The notes under the pieces were generated by a model. It searched no databases, was not told where the DNA came from, and saw only the letters and a list, made by a program, of their open reading frames with translations. Below are positions 1-9,055 of a stretch of 64,000 bases of DNA, in pieces. Both the position numbers and the translations under genes were made by a program. Source of the DNA: Candidatus Didemnitutus sp. (GTDB lineage: Bacteria > Verrucomicrobiota > Verrucomicrobiia > Opitutales > Opitutaceae); assembly GCA_023701285.1 (NCBI GenBank), contig JAMPXH010000003.1:1-64000 (forward strand). The letters run 5' to 3'. How positions within the stretch are numbered: position 1 is the first letter of the stretch; each line of letters starts with the position of its first letter.

Positions 1-221
1 GTGGCGCCGAGGTCGAAGAGGAGGCCGGCTCCGGAGGCGAGGTTAAGGTTGTTGGACAGCGTGATGGTCTCCGCCGTGGTGTCGGAGCCGACGCCGAGCG
101 TGCCGGTGAAGAGACCGGTGCCGGCGACCTCGAGGTTCTGGCCCGTGACGAGGCGGAAGCCGCCCGTGCGCGCGCTGACGTCGAAGTTGGCGCCGTCGGC
201 GATGGAGATCTCGGAGCTGGC
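1..221. repeat. Near-identical tract, copy 1
   Basis: This stretch matches 1937-2157 at a constant offset of 1936 bp, with only three changed bases in the first 207 (130, 147 and 148). It encodes the same ISIADGANFDVSARTGGFRL block in both tandem paralogues. Copy 1 may continue beyond the window. Confidence 0.9.
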
Positions 222-1598
222 AAGGCCGCCGGTGGCGCCGAGCGCGAGCGTGCCGCCGGAGATGACGGTGCGACCGGTATAGGTGTTGGCGGCGGAGAGC
301 CTCAGGGTATTCGCGCCGGCCTTGGTGAGGTCGCCGGAGCCGCGGATGACGGAGTCGATGGTGGCGATGCCGTTGGTCGTGCCGGTGTTGATGGAGCCGG
401 TGTTGATGGTGGCGCCACCGGAGGCGATGCTGATGTGGTTGGCGGCGGTGTCCTTGAAGCCGGTCATGAAGCCGTTGAGGTGGTCCTGCGTGGCGGCGGC
501 GCTGACGACGAGCGTGCCGCCGTTGAAGACGAACTTCGCGGTGACATCGGTGGTGGCGTAGGGATTGGCGAGGATGTCGGTGGTGGTGAGGGTGCCGCCG
601 TTGAGGTTGAACGTGCCGCCGGAGAGACCGGTGGCGGTCGTGGCCGCGTCGGCGGTGAGCACGGTTGGGTCGATCGCGAAGACGACGCCGTGCTTGCCCT
701 GGCCGTAGGTGCCGCCGTTGGCACCGGTGCCGGGGAGGGCGGTCAGCGTGCCGCTGTTGAGATTGACGACGGACGGCGTGTAACCGGCCGCGGTCGTGCC
801 GACCGTGCCGATGAAAAGGGCAGAATTGCCGCGCGCGCTGTTGGCGCCGGCAGTGACGCCGAGGGAAACGGCGCCGCCATTGATGTTGAGCGCGCCATTC
901 GCGAGTTGCAGCCGCGGCGCCGTGATCGTCGCGCCGGCGGTGGCGGTGAGCGAGGTCGCGAGGCTGGCTGCGCCCACGCGCACATGCCCGTTCGCGCTTG
1001 TGCCCTGCACGTCGACATTCTTGCCGAGACTGATGCTACCGCCACCGGTAAAAAGCAGCGATGGATTGGCGGAGTTGTTCGTGCCGGACTTGAGCACGAT
1101 GCGGTTGGTTTCGCCGGTATCGGTGCCCGCGACCACGCTTAGGCTCTTGCCGGCGGAGGAGGACACCACGACGCCGATCGAGCTCGTGGTGCTGCCAAGT
1201 TCAGCCGTGTTGGTAGAGGCGGCATCACGCGTGAGGATGTAGTCGCCTTGAAAGAACAGGTTGAACGTCGTGCTCGCTGCAGTCGCGAGCGTGCTGGAGA
1301 GATTCGTCGTCACCGTGTAAGGTGCGACCTGCCCTGCCCCACCGAAGTAGAGATTGTAGTAGGTGGCGATCGATGTGGTGTTGACCCAGGTGTGCTGCAC
1401 GGCGCCGTCGCCCGTATACCAAGCGTTGGCGGAAGAGGTGTTCCATGTGCCGGTGCCGCCGGCGGTCGTGGTGTTGGTATCATTCGGATCCCAATAGAGG
1501 TTGTGATCCGTGGCATTGGCTGACGCGACGTTGGCCGACAACAGCAGCGCCGACGAAATGAAGGCGATGCGAACAGGGAGTTTGGAGACGAGGTGCAT
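1..1598 (-). CDS. Autotransporter-associated beta-strand repeat protein, 3' end outside window
   Basis: An open frame runs leftward from an ATG at 1598 to the window edge, so at least 532 residues are visible and the C-terminus is missing. The N-terminus has a signal peptide ending near residues 24-28 (LLLSANVASA), followed by a YWDP motif and a GTGTWN motif typical of large Opitutaceae surface proteins. The rest is rich in G, T, S, N and A, with repeated GGTL and NGGTL strands expected of a passenger-type beta-helix. The family is secreted, and a PEP-CTERM or autotransporter end is expected beyond the window. It lies 34 bp downstream of a paralogue (1633-3462) and shares an almost identical DNA tract with it. 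Function is unknown; a surface adhesin or glycan-binding role is only a guess. Confidence 0.8.
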   Translation of the reverse strand, partial: MHLVSKLPVRIAFISSALLLSANVASANATDHNLYWDPNDTNTTTAGGTGTWNTSSANAWYTGDGAVQHTWVNTTSIATYYNLYFGGAGQVAPYTVTTNLSSTLATAASTTFNLFFQGDYILTRDAASTNTAELGSTTSSIGVVVSSSAGKSLSVVAGTDTGETNRIVLKSGTNNSANPSLLFTGGGSISLGKNVDVQGTSANGHVRVGAASLATSLTATAGATITAPRLQLANGALNINGGAVSLGVTAGANSARGNSALFIGTVGTTAAGYTPSVVNLNSGTLTALPGTGANGGTYGQGKHGVVFAIDPTVLTADAATTATGLSGGTFNLNGGTLTTTDILANPYATTDVTAKFVFNGGTLVVSAAATQDHLNGFMTGFKDTAANHISIASGGATINTGSINTGTTNGIATIDSVIRGSGDLTKAGANTLRLSAANTYTGRTVISGGTLALGATGGLASSEISIADGANFDVSARTGGFRLVTGQNLEVAGTGLFTGTLGVGSDTTAETITLSNNLNLASGAGLLFDLGA

Positions 1599-1632
1599 GG
1601 GGGGCAGAAGAGCGTGGTTGCGACGCGAATTT

Positions 1633-3462
1633 TCAGGCCCGCGTGCGGCGGCGCCAGACGGCGAGGCCGAGGGTGAGCACACCAGCAAGGAGCGCGTAGG
1701 TGGACGGCTCCGGGATGGCGGTGACGGCGAGCTGCAGGGAGCTGCCGGAGGTGAGGAGGTTGTAATTGTAGCCCTCGAGCAGGCCGCCTTCGTCGAGGAC
1801 GAAGAGGCCGGGATCGGTGATGAGCGCGGCGCTCATCAGCGTGTAGGTGCCGGTGGTGAAGCCAGCGAGGAAGTTGAGGTGCACGCTGACGTTGCCGGCG
1901 GCGCTGACGTTGCCCGTGACGGCGAGTTGGTCGCCGGTGGCGCCGAGGTCGAAGAGGAGGCCGGCTCCGGAGGCGAGGTTAAGGTTGTTGGACAGCGTGA
2001 TGGTCTCCGCCGTGGTGTCGGAGCCGACGCCGAGCGTGCCGGTGAAGAGACCGGTGCCGGCGACCGCGAGGTTCTGGCCCGTAGCGAGGCGGAAGCCGCC
2101 CGTGCGCGCGCTGACGTCGAAGTTGGCGCCGTCGGCGATGGAGATCTGGGAACTGGCGAGGCCACCGTTGGCTCCGAGCGCGAAAGTTCCGACGGAAACA
2201 GCTGTGGTGCCGGTGTAATCCGCCACGCTGTTGAGGGTGAATTGGGCGGTGCCGATCTTGCTGAGGCCACCGGCACCCGTAAGCGCTCCGTTCCAGACGG
2301 CAGCGGTCCTGATGTCGAACGTGACGTTGCCGGAACTCAAGGTGGCCGTGCGGGCCGCGTTGATCTCCGTCAACATGGCAGAGGTCAGGTGCTGCACGAT
2401 GAAAGTCGTGTCTGCGGCAAAGGTGAGGCTGTTGCTGGCAGCTCCGAGTGCTCCGTCCCCGGCGCGCGTGCGCAGGGTGCCCTGGTCCACTTGAATGCCG
2501 CCGGAGTGCGTGCTCTCAGCGTTATTGAGGGACAGGGTGCTTGATCCCGTCTTAGTCAACTGCCCCTCTCCGGACACCACACCATACCAATTGACGAAGC
2601 CGTTCGTCTGCACGGTGGCATCGCCATTCATAATCAGGCCACGCTGCGAACTCGAGGTATTGAATGCGTCCGTCACGATGAAGCTGGTCCCTTGCGCCAG
2701 GGTCAGACTGGTTCCGGAAGCGCCAAGATTGGCGTCGGTGGCTACTTGGAGCTTACCGCTGTTGACGTAGGTGCCGCCTGAGTAGGAGTTCACCCCGTTC
2801 AGCTGCAAGGTCCCCAAGCTCGATTGCACGACGCGCACCTGGCCCGCTCCATCACTGATCGAGCCGCTCGTGGCATTGATCGTGGCGTTACCCAGCGAAC
2901 TGCCGCTAAACGTAAGCGTTTTGAGCCCGGGAGTCGCGGCGCTCCACTGGCCCCTCAAATCGAGGAATCGGCTGGCGGTGGTCTTGTCATTTTGGATCGT
3001 GACGTTGTCACCGAGCAAAACCGAACCGACGATTGCGGTGTTGCTCGCAGACGGAACGTTATGGAAGAGCGCGCCTGCGCCGTTGTTATCGAAGATGAGC
3101 GCATACCCGGTCGAAACCGAAATATTCAGCGCGTTAGTGGTGTCTGTATCACCGAGCAAAAGCGTGCCAACGGTGACGTTGGAGGTATTGATATTAGCCT
3201 GGACGGTGCCGCTGATATTCACCGTGCTGAGATCAGCGATCGAACCAGCCCCGCCGGCGACGATACCCCCGGACCAGTTGGCCGTGTTATTCCAGCCGCT
3301 GCTGCTAGTCCCTGTCCAGGTGCCGTTGATCGGCTGCGCGTGGATCAGCAGTGCGCTGCTCAGTCCGGCGACGAGGAGACCGAGTTGCAGGAACGCACGC
3401 GCGAGCGCCGGAAATCCGGGCTGGGCACTGCGGTGGGTGGGGGCGGATGATATGGTGATCAT
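1633..3462 (-). CDS. PEP-CTERM autotransporter-type beta-strand repeat protein
   Basis: This 609-residue secreted protein starts with a long signal peptide (hydrophobic around residues 25-42, ending ALLIHAQ). A GTWTGTSSSGWNNTANW motif follows, then beta-helix-like repeats such as YSGGTYVNSGKLQV and HSGGIQVDQGTLR. The C-terminus carries a full PEP-CTERM signal: IPEPSTYALLAG, a hydrophobic helix, and the basic tail WRRRTRA. In known systems this signal directs sorting by an exosortase; none is encoded here. It lies 32 bp downstream of the acetylesterase gene and 34 bp upstream of its paralogue, so it probably ends a four-gene operon starting at 6361. A surface structural or binding role is inferred; no enzymatic motif is visible. 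Confidence 0.9.
   Translation of the reverse strand: MITISSAPTHRSAQPGFPALARAFLQLGLLVAGLSSALLIHAQPINGTWTGTSSSGWNNTANWSGGIVAGGAGSIADLSTVNISGTVQANINTSNVTVGTLLLGDTDTTNALNISVSTGYALIFDNNGAGALFHNVPSASNTAIVGSVLLGDNVTIQNDKTTASRFLDLRGQWSAATPGLKTLTFSGSSLGNATINATSGSISDGAGQVRVVQSSLGTLQLNGVNSYSGGTYVNSGKLQVATDANLGASGTSLTLAQGTSFIVTDAFNTSSSQRGLIMNGDATVQTNGFVNWYGVVSGEGQLTKTGSSTLSLNNAESTHSGGIQVDQGTLRTRAGDGALGAASNSLTFAADTTFIVQHLTSAMLTEINAARTATLSSGNVTFDIRTAAVWNGALTGAGGLSKIGTAQFTLNSVADYTGTTAVSVGTFALGANGGLASSQISIADGANFDVSARTGGFRLATGQNLAVAGTGLFTGTLGVGSDTTAETITLSNNLNLASGAGLLFDLGATGDQLAVTGNVSAAGNVSVHLNFLAGFTTGTYTLMSAALITDPGLFVLDEGGLLEGYNYNLLTSGSSLQLAVTAIPEPSTYALLAGVLTLGLAVWRRRTRA
1937..2157. repeat. Near-identical tract, copy 2
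   Basis: This is the partner of bases 1-221, inside the PEP-CTERM gene. Identity drops sharply after about 2145, where the flanking beta-strand repeats differ. A bounded patch of identity fits recent duplication or gene conversion between the tandem paralogues. Confidence 0.9.
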
Positions 3463-3494
3463 GGGGTGTGGGGCGTTAGCGGGTCACTGCGCTG

Positions 3495-5009
3495 CTATAA
3501 CGATTTCGGGTAGGTCAAAAAAGGGGCCGCGGGCAAGCCGTGGGTGTCGAAGAGCGAGACGCTGGGGTTGTTGTGCCAGGCGTAGCGGACGCTCGTGGGC
3601 TCCGGGGCAGCGGGGGCGGTCAGCACGACGGAGGTGCCGTCGAGACGGGCCGTGGCGGCGTGATAAACGCCGTCCGCGCCGGCGATCTCGAAGCCGGGCA
3701 GAGCCGGGTCGCGGGCAACGAGTTCGCCAGCCGTGCGGAAGGCGACGCGCAGGGCCGCGCCTTCGCGCGTGACGGAGGCGACGGCGGGACCCTCGTCCGC
3801 GCGGGCGAGGCCGTAGGATCGGTTCAAGGCCAGCAGCGCGAGTCGTCGACCGACCTCCTGCTTGTTCTTCGGGTGGATGTCATCGGCTTCGCCGATATCG
3901 ATCGTCACGGCCATGCCCGTGGCGGGCAATTTGAGCGCCTCGGTCTGCGCTTCGCGCTGCCAGGCCCACTGTTCGCCGGTCGCATCGCGCGGGCGTTCGA
4001 GGTTGGCCAGTTGCACGAAGTAGAACGGCAGGTCTCCTTGCGCGAAATCGGCGCGCCACTGGCGGATCATCGCGGGGAAGAGCGTGCGGTATTCCGTGAA
4101 GCGCTCGGCGTTGCTCTCACCCTGATACCAGATGACGCCGCGGATCGACGCGGGCACGAGCGGAGCGATCATCGCGTTGTAGATGCCGGCCGGCTGCCAG
4201 CGGCTGCCGGCGCCTTCGGGGCGCGTGGGCTTGCGGCGGGTGTAGGGCTGGCCCTTCGCCTTGGCCTCGCGGCTGGCCTCCGTCCACGCGGCGAGCTTCT
4301 GCTCGTATTCCGCCTGCGCGGCCGGGAAGCCGTCGAGGCGCTCCTGCCAGCGACGCTGGATCTCGGCATAGGCCGGATCGGCGCGCAGCGTCGGCTCGCT
4401 CATCCAGGATTCGATCTGGGTGCCGCCCCACGAGCTGTTGATCAGGCCGATCGGCACCTGCACCTCCGCCTGCACCGTGCGGGCGAAGTAGTAGGCCACC
4501 GCGGAAAATTCGCCCACCGTGGCCGGCGAACACGTCACCCATTCCCCATCCACTCCCCGGGTGGGTTGCTCGGCCACGGTGTGCGGAAGCTTGAAATGCC
4601 GGATCAACGGATGCTTGGCCGCCGCCATCTCCTCCTCGGCGCGGGCGGACTGCATGACCCGCATCTCCATGTTGGATTGCCCGGAGCACAGCCACACGTC
4701 GCCGACGAGGACGTCGCGCACGGTGACGGTGTTGCGGCCTTGCACGACCAAGTCGGCAGGCTGGTCCGAAGCAGGCGCGGGCGACAGGATCGCCAGCCAG
4801 TGTCCGGTCGGCGCGAGCGCCGCGGCGACCGTCTCGCCGCGGAAGCTGACGGAGACCTTCTCCCCGGGTGCGGCCTGGCCGAAGATGCGCAGCGGCTTGT
4901 CGCGCTGCAGCACGCAGCCGTCGCGGAAGACCGGCCCCAGAATGACATCGGCCCGCGCCGCCAGAGCGGCACCGAGCAAGGCGAGAAGGAGGATAATCGG
5001 ACGCATCAT
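3495..5009 (-). CDS. Sialate O-acetylesterase family (SASA) carbohydrate esterase
   Basis: The predicted 504-residue secreted esterase removes O-acetyl groups from sugars, either sialic acids or acetylated polysaccharides. A signal peptide (MMRPIILLLALLGAALAARA) is followed by VLQRDKPLRIFG, the usual N-terminal beta-domain of the family. The SGNH nucleophile motif GQSNM lies at residues 110-114 (Ser112). A late DIHPKNK segment supplies the expected Asp-x-x-His pair. The ATG at 5009 overlaps the TGA of the upstream BNR gene by one base (TGATG), which indicates translational coupling and fixes this start. The downstream PEP-CTERM gene begins 32 bp later. A fused version of the same pair occurs at 24355-27033. 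The real substrate cannot be read from the sequence. Confidence 0.9.
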   Translation of the reverse strand: MMRPIILLLALLGAALAARADVILGPVFRDGCVLQRDKPLRIFGQAAPGEKVSVSFRGETVAAALAPTGHWLAILSPAPASDQPADLVVQGRNTVTVRDVLVGDVWLCSGQSNMEMRVMQSARAEEEMAAAKHPLIRHFKLPHTVAEQPTRGVDGEWVTCSPATVGEFSAVAYYFARTVQAEVQVPIGLINSSWGGTQIESWMSEPTLRADPAYAEIQRRWQERLDGFPAAQAEYEQKLAAWTEASREAKAKGQPYTRRKPTRPEGAGSRWQPAGIYNAMIAPLVPASIRGVIWYQGESNAERFTEYRTLFPAMIRQWRADFAQGDLPFYFVQLANLERPRDATGEQWAWQREAQTEALKLPATGMAVTIDIGEADDIHPKNKQEVGRRLALLALNRSYGLARADEGPAVASVTREGAALRVAFRTAGELVARDPALPGFEIAGADGVYHAATARLDGTSVVLTAPAAPEPTSVRYAWHNNPSVSLFDTHGLPAAPFLTYPKSL

Positions 5010-6361
5010 CAGTAAACCAGTTCGCGGAAGTTTTTCACCCGGTGGAAGGTGATGATATTGCCCTCGTGCGCGCTCTCGGCGCGGGCGTCGCCGCTGCGCG
5101 ACAGGATCACGAGGTCGGAGCCGTCGATCGCCATGCTGGCGTAGTGTCGCGCCTGGCGCGGCGAGTCCGTGCTGTCCACGAGCCCGGCGAAACACCAGTC
5201 GACGAGATTCTTCGAGAAGTGCAGCACCATGCGATGCCGCTCGTTGTTCGGCAGATCGAAGCGATCGGGCGGCAGCAACTCGATGCGGGTCATGGAATCC
5301 GTGGCCTGCGAACTCAGCAGCCAATACAGGCGCGTCTCCGCATCGTAGAGGATGTGGAACCGCATCTGTCCGCCCGGCATCGGCACGAACAGCATCGGCA
5401 CCCCGGAAGGCGCGTGTTCGAGCGACATCGTCATGCGGCCGTCCGCATCCTCGACCACCTTGGTGACGCACGCGTAGCCGGTGCCGCCCGTGTGGGCCCG
5501 CGCCAGGATGTGGAAGGTCTTGCCGGTCGGATCATACCAATAATGGTTGGGGTCCATCACCTGCACGACCATCGGCTCCACCCATCCCATCGGCGACATG
5601 CTGCGCGTGGGGTTGGTGCTGAGGACCTGGCGGTTCGGATAATTCTGCGGGAAGAACGGGACGCCGAAGTAGTCGAGCGCCGGGTCATTCTCCCTGACGC
5701 CGGGCACCACGTCGGCGAACACGAGCTCGCTCGAAAAGGTCCACGCGGAAGCCTGGGTGAGATCGTCGGTCACGCGGGCGCTCAGCAGCACCAAGGCCTT
5801 CACGCTCGGGCCCCAGGCATCGATTACCGCGCTCCGCCGCTCGTAGGCCAGATAGACGCGGCCGTTGGCGTGCCACACATTCGCGGGCGTCTGCTGCCAG
5901 ACGAGCGCCGGATCGGTGAGCAATACAGGCTCCGACCACGTCTCGCCCGCATCCGTCGAGCGCATGGCCGACATGCCTGCCCCGGTGGAAAGATAATAGA
6001 TGACGCCCGCCGCTTCGAACAGTCGGCCTTGCAGAGGAGAGGAACGCGCGCGCTCCGTCCAAGTGAGCCCACCATCATCGGAGGTGAGAAAAATTTCCTG
6101 CCCGGGCCCGTTTTCTTCGAGATCCTTGCTCGCCAGCGTGTAGCAGGCCACCAAGCGCCCCGAATCAAGCCGGATGATCGACGGGGAGTAGAGCGGCATC
6201 GAGTTCGGATCGGGCGATTCCGCCACCAAGACGTAATTCGGCGCCAGCGCCTGCACCGGCCCGCCCACCTGCCCGACTGCCAGCGTGGCCACCATGACGG
6301 CACAGCCCAGCACTCCGCTTGCGCAGAGGGCGCGCCATGGCTTACGGGCGACGGACTTCAT
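5009..6361 (-). CDS. Secreted BNR/sialidase-like beta-propeller protein
   Basis: This 450-residue protein has a signal peptide (MKSVARKPWRALCASGVLGC, continuing to AVGQ). Asp-boxes of the S-x-D-x-G-x-T-W type occur at TSDDGGLTWTER (93-104) and RSTDAGETWSEP. Propellers of this fold include sialidases but also several lyases and other glycosidases. The ATG at 6361 was chosen because signal-like sequence begins there; longer in-frame starts add an unlikely basic extension. The C-terminus ITFHRVKNFRELVY is shared with three other proteins in the window. It is the first gene of a leftward operon with the acetylesterase, and a LacI-type palindrome lies 40 bp upstream. Catalytic residues could not be assigned, so sialidase activity is uncertain. 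Confidence 0.85.
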   Translation of the reverse strand: MKSVARKPWRALCASGVLGCAVMVATLAVGQVGGPVQALAPNYVLVAESPDPNSMPLYSPSIIRLDSGRLVACYTLASKDLEENGPGQEIFLTSDDGGLTWTERARSSPLQGRLFEAAGVIYYLSTGAGMSAMRSTDAGETWSEPVLLTDPALVWQQTPANVWHANGRVYLAYERRSAVIDAWGPSVKALVLLSARVTDDLTQASAWTFSSELVFADVVPGVRENDPALDYFGVPFFPQNYPNRQVLSTNPTRSMSPMGWVEPMVVQVMDPNHYWYDPTGKTFHILARAHTGGTGYACVTKVVEDADGRMTMSLEHAPSGVPMLFVPMPGGQMRFHILYDAETRLYWLLSSQATDSMTRIELLPPDRFDLPNNERHRMVLHFSKNLVDWCFAGLVDSTDSPRQARHYASMAIDGSDLVILSRSGDARAESAHEGNIITFHRVKNFRELVY

Positions 6362-6395
6362 CGGGGCGACAGGGGGTGAAAACGAGACCAATAAC

Positions 6396-6418
6396 AGCTT
6401 GCTAAACCGTTTTTGCAA
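6396..6418 (-). promoter_or_regulatory. Putative promoter with LacI-type operator (6401-6416)
   Basis: On the minus strand a TTGCAA box (6417-6412) lies 16 bp before TGTTAT (6395-6390). The palindrome GCTAAACCGTTTTTGC at 6401-6416 overlaps this box and spacer and matches its own reverse complement at 6 of 8 paired positions. It sits between the BNR operon (start 6361) and the divergent LacI gene (start 6489). One repressor could therefore control both directions. Confidence 0.5.
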
Positions 6419-6488
6419 ATTCGGCCTTGAAGACAAGCGCAAATTGAAGGGAATGCGTTTCTGCGGCTCCGCCGGCCTGCTGTCCCTT

Positions 6489-7556
6489 ATGCCCGCCCCC
6501 ACCCCTGTCGTCCGGTTGCGGCACGTTGCCGAGGCCTGCGCCGTCTCCCTGATGACGGTGTCGCGCGTGCTGAACAACTCTCCCCATGTGCAGGCGGAGA
6601 CCCGGGTGAAGGTGCAACAGGCGCTGGAGCGCCTCGGCTACCGGCCCGACCCCCAGATCGCCCGTCTGATGTCGCGCGTGCGCAGTTGCCGGCGGCGCCG
6701 GGTGGACTCCGTGATCGGCGTCGTGCGCGACGACGTGCCGGACGACGCGTTGCACGATCCGGCCTACCGCTATGTCTCGATCGACGACATCCGCCACCGC
6801 GCCGAGTTGCACGGCTACCGGGCGGAGGACTTCCACGTGGGGCGCGGCGGCCTGACCGCCGGACGGCTTGGCCGCATCCTGGAGACGCGCGGCATCGAGG
6901 GTCTCATCGTCTCGCCACAATCCTCCCGCGCGCTGGTCGCCCAGCTCGATTACGCGCGGTTCGCCACCGCCACCTTCGGCTACGGCCTGCAATCGCCCGA
7001 CTTGCACCGCGCGAGCACCAACATGACGCGCGGCATCCTCTCGGTCGCGGCCGACCTCGAGGCCCGGGGCTATCGGCGGATCGGCCTGGCCGTTTCCCAG
7101 TGGATCGACGACCGCTCGGATCACACCTACTCGGGAGCCATGTTGAATTACCAGCACACGGTCGCCCCGGCCCGGCGGGTGCCGCTGCTGCTCTTTCCCG
7201 ACAACCGCATCCGCGAACACGGCAGCCTGTTCTGCGCGTGGATGAAGAAGCACCGCCCCGACGCGCTCATCTCCTTCGACGCCTATGTGCCGGAGTGGAT
7301 CACCAAGCGGCTGAAACTCCGCATCCCCGAGGACGTGGGGCTGGTGGTGCACGATTGGGTGGGCTCCCTCGCCGGTCTGGCCGGCATCGACCATCGCCGG
7401 GCCGAAGTCGCGGCGGCGGCGGTCGACCTCATCGCCACGCAACTCATGCAGAACGAGCGCGGCATCCCCGCCGTGCCGCGGCAAATCCTCATCCCGCCGC
7501 GCTGGGTCGAGGGCGGCTCCGTGCGCCCGCGCGCATCCGGCAGCAGCGCGTCCTGA
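6489..7556 (+). CDS. LacI-family transcriptional regulator
   Basis: The product is a 355-residue DNA-binding repressor or activator. Its N-terminal helix-turn-helix reads VRLRHVAEACAVSLMTVSRVLN (about residues 8-29, shown only to place the domain). The hinge helix follows near YRPDPQIARLMS, and then the periplasmic-binding-protein-like ligand domain. The ATG at 6489 places the HTH at the usual distance from the start; a longer frame back to 6285 would overlap the divergent gene. It is transcribed away from the BNR/SASA operon. The intergenic gap holds a palindrome typical of LacI operators, so control of that operon and autoregulation are likely. The effector is unknown, probably a sugar or sugar acid released by the island's enzymes. 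Confidence 0.92.
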   Translation: MPAPTPVVRLRHVAEACAVSLMTVSRVLNNSPHVQAETRVKVQQALERLGYRPDPQIARLMSRVRSCRRRRVDSVIGVVRDDVPDDALHDPAYRYVSIDDIRHRAELHGYRAEDFHVGRGGLTAGRLGRILETRGIEGLIVSPQSSRALVAQLDYARFATATFGYGLQSPDLHRASTNMTRGILSVAADLEARGYRRIGLAVSQWIDDRSDHTYSGAMLNYQHTVAPARRVPLLLFPDNRIREHGSLFCAWMKKHRPDALISFDAYVPEWITKRLKLRIPEDVGLVVHDWVGSLAGLAGIDHRRAEVAAAAVDLIATQLMQNERGIPAVPRQILIPPRWVEGGSVRPRASGSSAS

Positions 7557-7575
7557 GGTTTACCGCTTCAAATCA

Positions 7576-7593
7576 CCAGCGCTGGCCCGCTGG
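7576..7593 (+). terminator. Hairpin after the LacI gene
   Basis: CCAGCG at 7576-7581 pairs with CGCTGG at 7588-7593 around a 6-nt loop, 20 nt after the stop codon. There is no U-tract, so termination is tentative. The remaining bases up to 7701, between two convergent genes, show nothing else convincing. Confidence 0.3.
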
Positions 7594-7701
7594 CAGGATA
7601 AGTTGTGCCCGATGAACCGCTCGTCAACGCGGCTCATTCGGAGAATTCGCCCTACCACGCAGCGCAGGGCCGCCACGAGCATCGCTCCCCTGCCCTCGCG
7701 T

Positions 7702-9054
7702 TCAATAGACCAGATCGCGGAAATTTTTCACGCGATGGAACGTGATGAGGTTCCCATCGTGCGCGCTCTTCGCCGCCGCATCGCCGCTGCGCGAGAGGAT
7801 CACGAGATCGTCGCCGGCGATGTCCATGCTCGCGTAGTGCCGCGCCTCCTTCGGCGAACCGCCGGCGGCCACAAGACCGGCAAAGCACCAATCGACGAGG
7901 TTGCGGGAGAAATGCAGCACGAGCCGGTGCCGCTCGTTGTCGGGCGTGCCGAAGCGCTCCGGCGGCAACAGTTCGGCGCGGGTCATCGAGTCCGTGGCCT
8001 GCGAGCCGAGCAACCAGTAGAGTTGGGTCGCCGCGTCGTAGAGCAGGTGAAACCGCATCTGTCCGCCCGGCATCGGCAGGAACAACTGCGTGCCGCCCGC
8101 CGGCGTGCGCTGCAGCGAGGTTTTCAACGAGCCGTCCGGCTGCTCCGTCACCACCGCGAGCGCCGCATAGCCGGTCATCCCCGTGTTGGCCCGCAACAGC
8201 AGGTGGAACGTGCGACCCGTCGGATCGTGCCAGAAATGATCGGGGTCGAGCACCTGCACGACATTGGTCTCCAGCCAACCCAGCGGCGAGAAGGAACGTT
8301 TGCCCCCGATGTCCGTGCGTCCCGGGTAGGACTGCGCGAAGAATGGCACGCCGAACGGACCGGTCGCGGGCGTTTTTTCCCGGTAGCCCGGGATGATGTC
8401 GGCAAACATCAGCTCGTCCGAGAAACGCCAGTTCGCCGCCACCCGCAGATCCGCGTTCTCGTCGCCGCTGAGCAACACCGGCGCCAGCTCGCCGACCGAC
8501 CACGCGTCGATCTCCCGCTCCACGCGCCGCTCCAAGGCCAGCCACACGCGCCCGCGCGCATGCCAGACGTTCGAGGCCGTCTGATGCCAGGCCCGCGCAT
8601 CGAGCACCACCGGCTCGCTCCACGTCGTGCCGTCGTCCTCCGAGCGCATGATCCGCATGCGCGAACCGGAACCCAGATAGTAAAGCGCACCACCCGCCGC
8701 GAACAACCGCGCCTGCCCGACCGGCGCCCGCGCCCGCTCGATCCACGTCAACCCGCCGTCGTCGGACGTGAGCACGAGGCTCGTGGACTGCGACGCGTCG
8801 ACCTTGTCGCTGTGCACGTAACCCGCCACCAGCCGCCCCGTCGGCAGCGCGAGGATCGTCGGGTTGTAGAGGATGATGTTTTGCGGGTCCGGCGAGGCCG
8901 CAACCACGACATGATCCTGCGCGAGCGGCCGGACCGGTCCGGCCGCGACTGCGCCCGTCATGAGCAGCGCGAGCGCAACCAGCCGGGCGAGCCGATCGCT
9001 GCACCGCGACCGGCCGCGCGAGCGAGCCAGCCGGCATGTGGCGGGCAACGTCAT
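7702..9054 (-). CDS. Secreted BNR/sialidase-like beta-propeller protein
   Basis: This 450-residue protein has exactly the length of the one at 5009-6361 and is clearly its paralogue. Shared blocks include [58 protein letters not shown] and the terminal ITFHRVKNFRDLVY. An arginine-rich N-terminus precedes a hydrophobic stretch (LARLVALALLMTGAVAAG), consistent with a signal peptide. The ATG at 9054 begins one base after the TGA of the upstream gene (TGAGATG), which argues for coupled translation and against longer starts. It is the last gene of a three-gene leftward operon from 10704. Enzymatic activity on a terminal sugar is inferred from the fold only. Confidence 0.85.
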   Translation of the reverse strand: MTLPATCRLARSRGRSRCSDRLARLVALALLMTGAVAAGPVRPLAQDHVVVAASPDPQNIILYNPTILALPTGRLVAGYVHSDKVDASQSTSLVLTSDDGGLTWIERARAPVGQARLFAAGGALYYLGSGSRMRIMRSEDDGTTWSEPVVLDARAWHQTASNVWHARGRVWLALERRVEREIDAWSVGELAPVLLSGDENADLRVAANWRFSDELMFADIIPGYREKTPATGPFGVPFFAQSYPGRTDIGGKRSFSPLGWLETNVVQVLDPDHFWHDPTGRTFHLLLRANTGMTGYAALAVVTEQPDGSLKTSLQRTPAGGTQLFLPMPGGQMRFHLLYDAATQLYWLLGSQATDSMTRAELLPPERFGTPDNERHRLVLHFSRNLVDWCFAGLVAAGGSPKEARHYASMDIAGDDLVILSRSGDAAAKSAHDGNLITFHRVKNFRDLVY

Positions 9055-9055
9055 C

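Noticed and set aside
5010-5471. Longer start for the SASA gene at 5471
   Set aside because: The extra 154 residues are a basic out-of-frame copy of the BNR gene, and the ATG at 5009 opens a signal peptide.
7652-9037. Second minus-strand frame of 461 residues over the BNR gene
   Set aside because: It is the same DNA in another frame; the 7702-9054 frame carries the family motifs.
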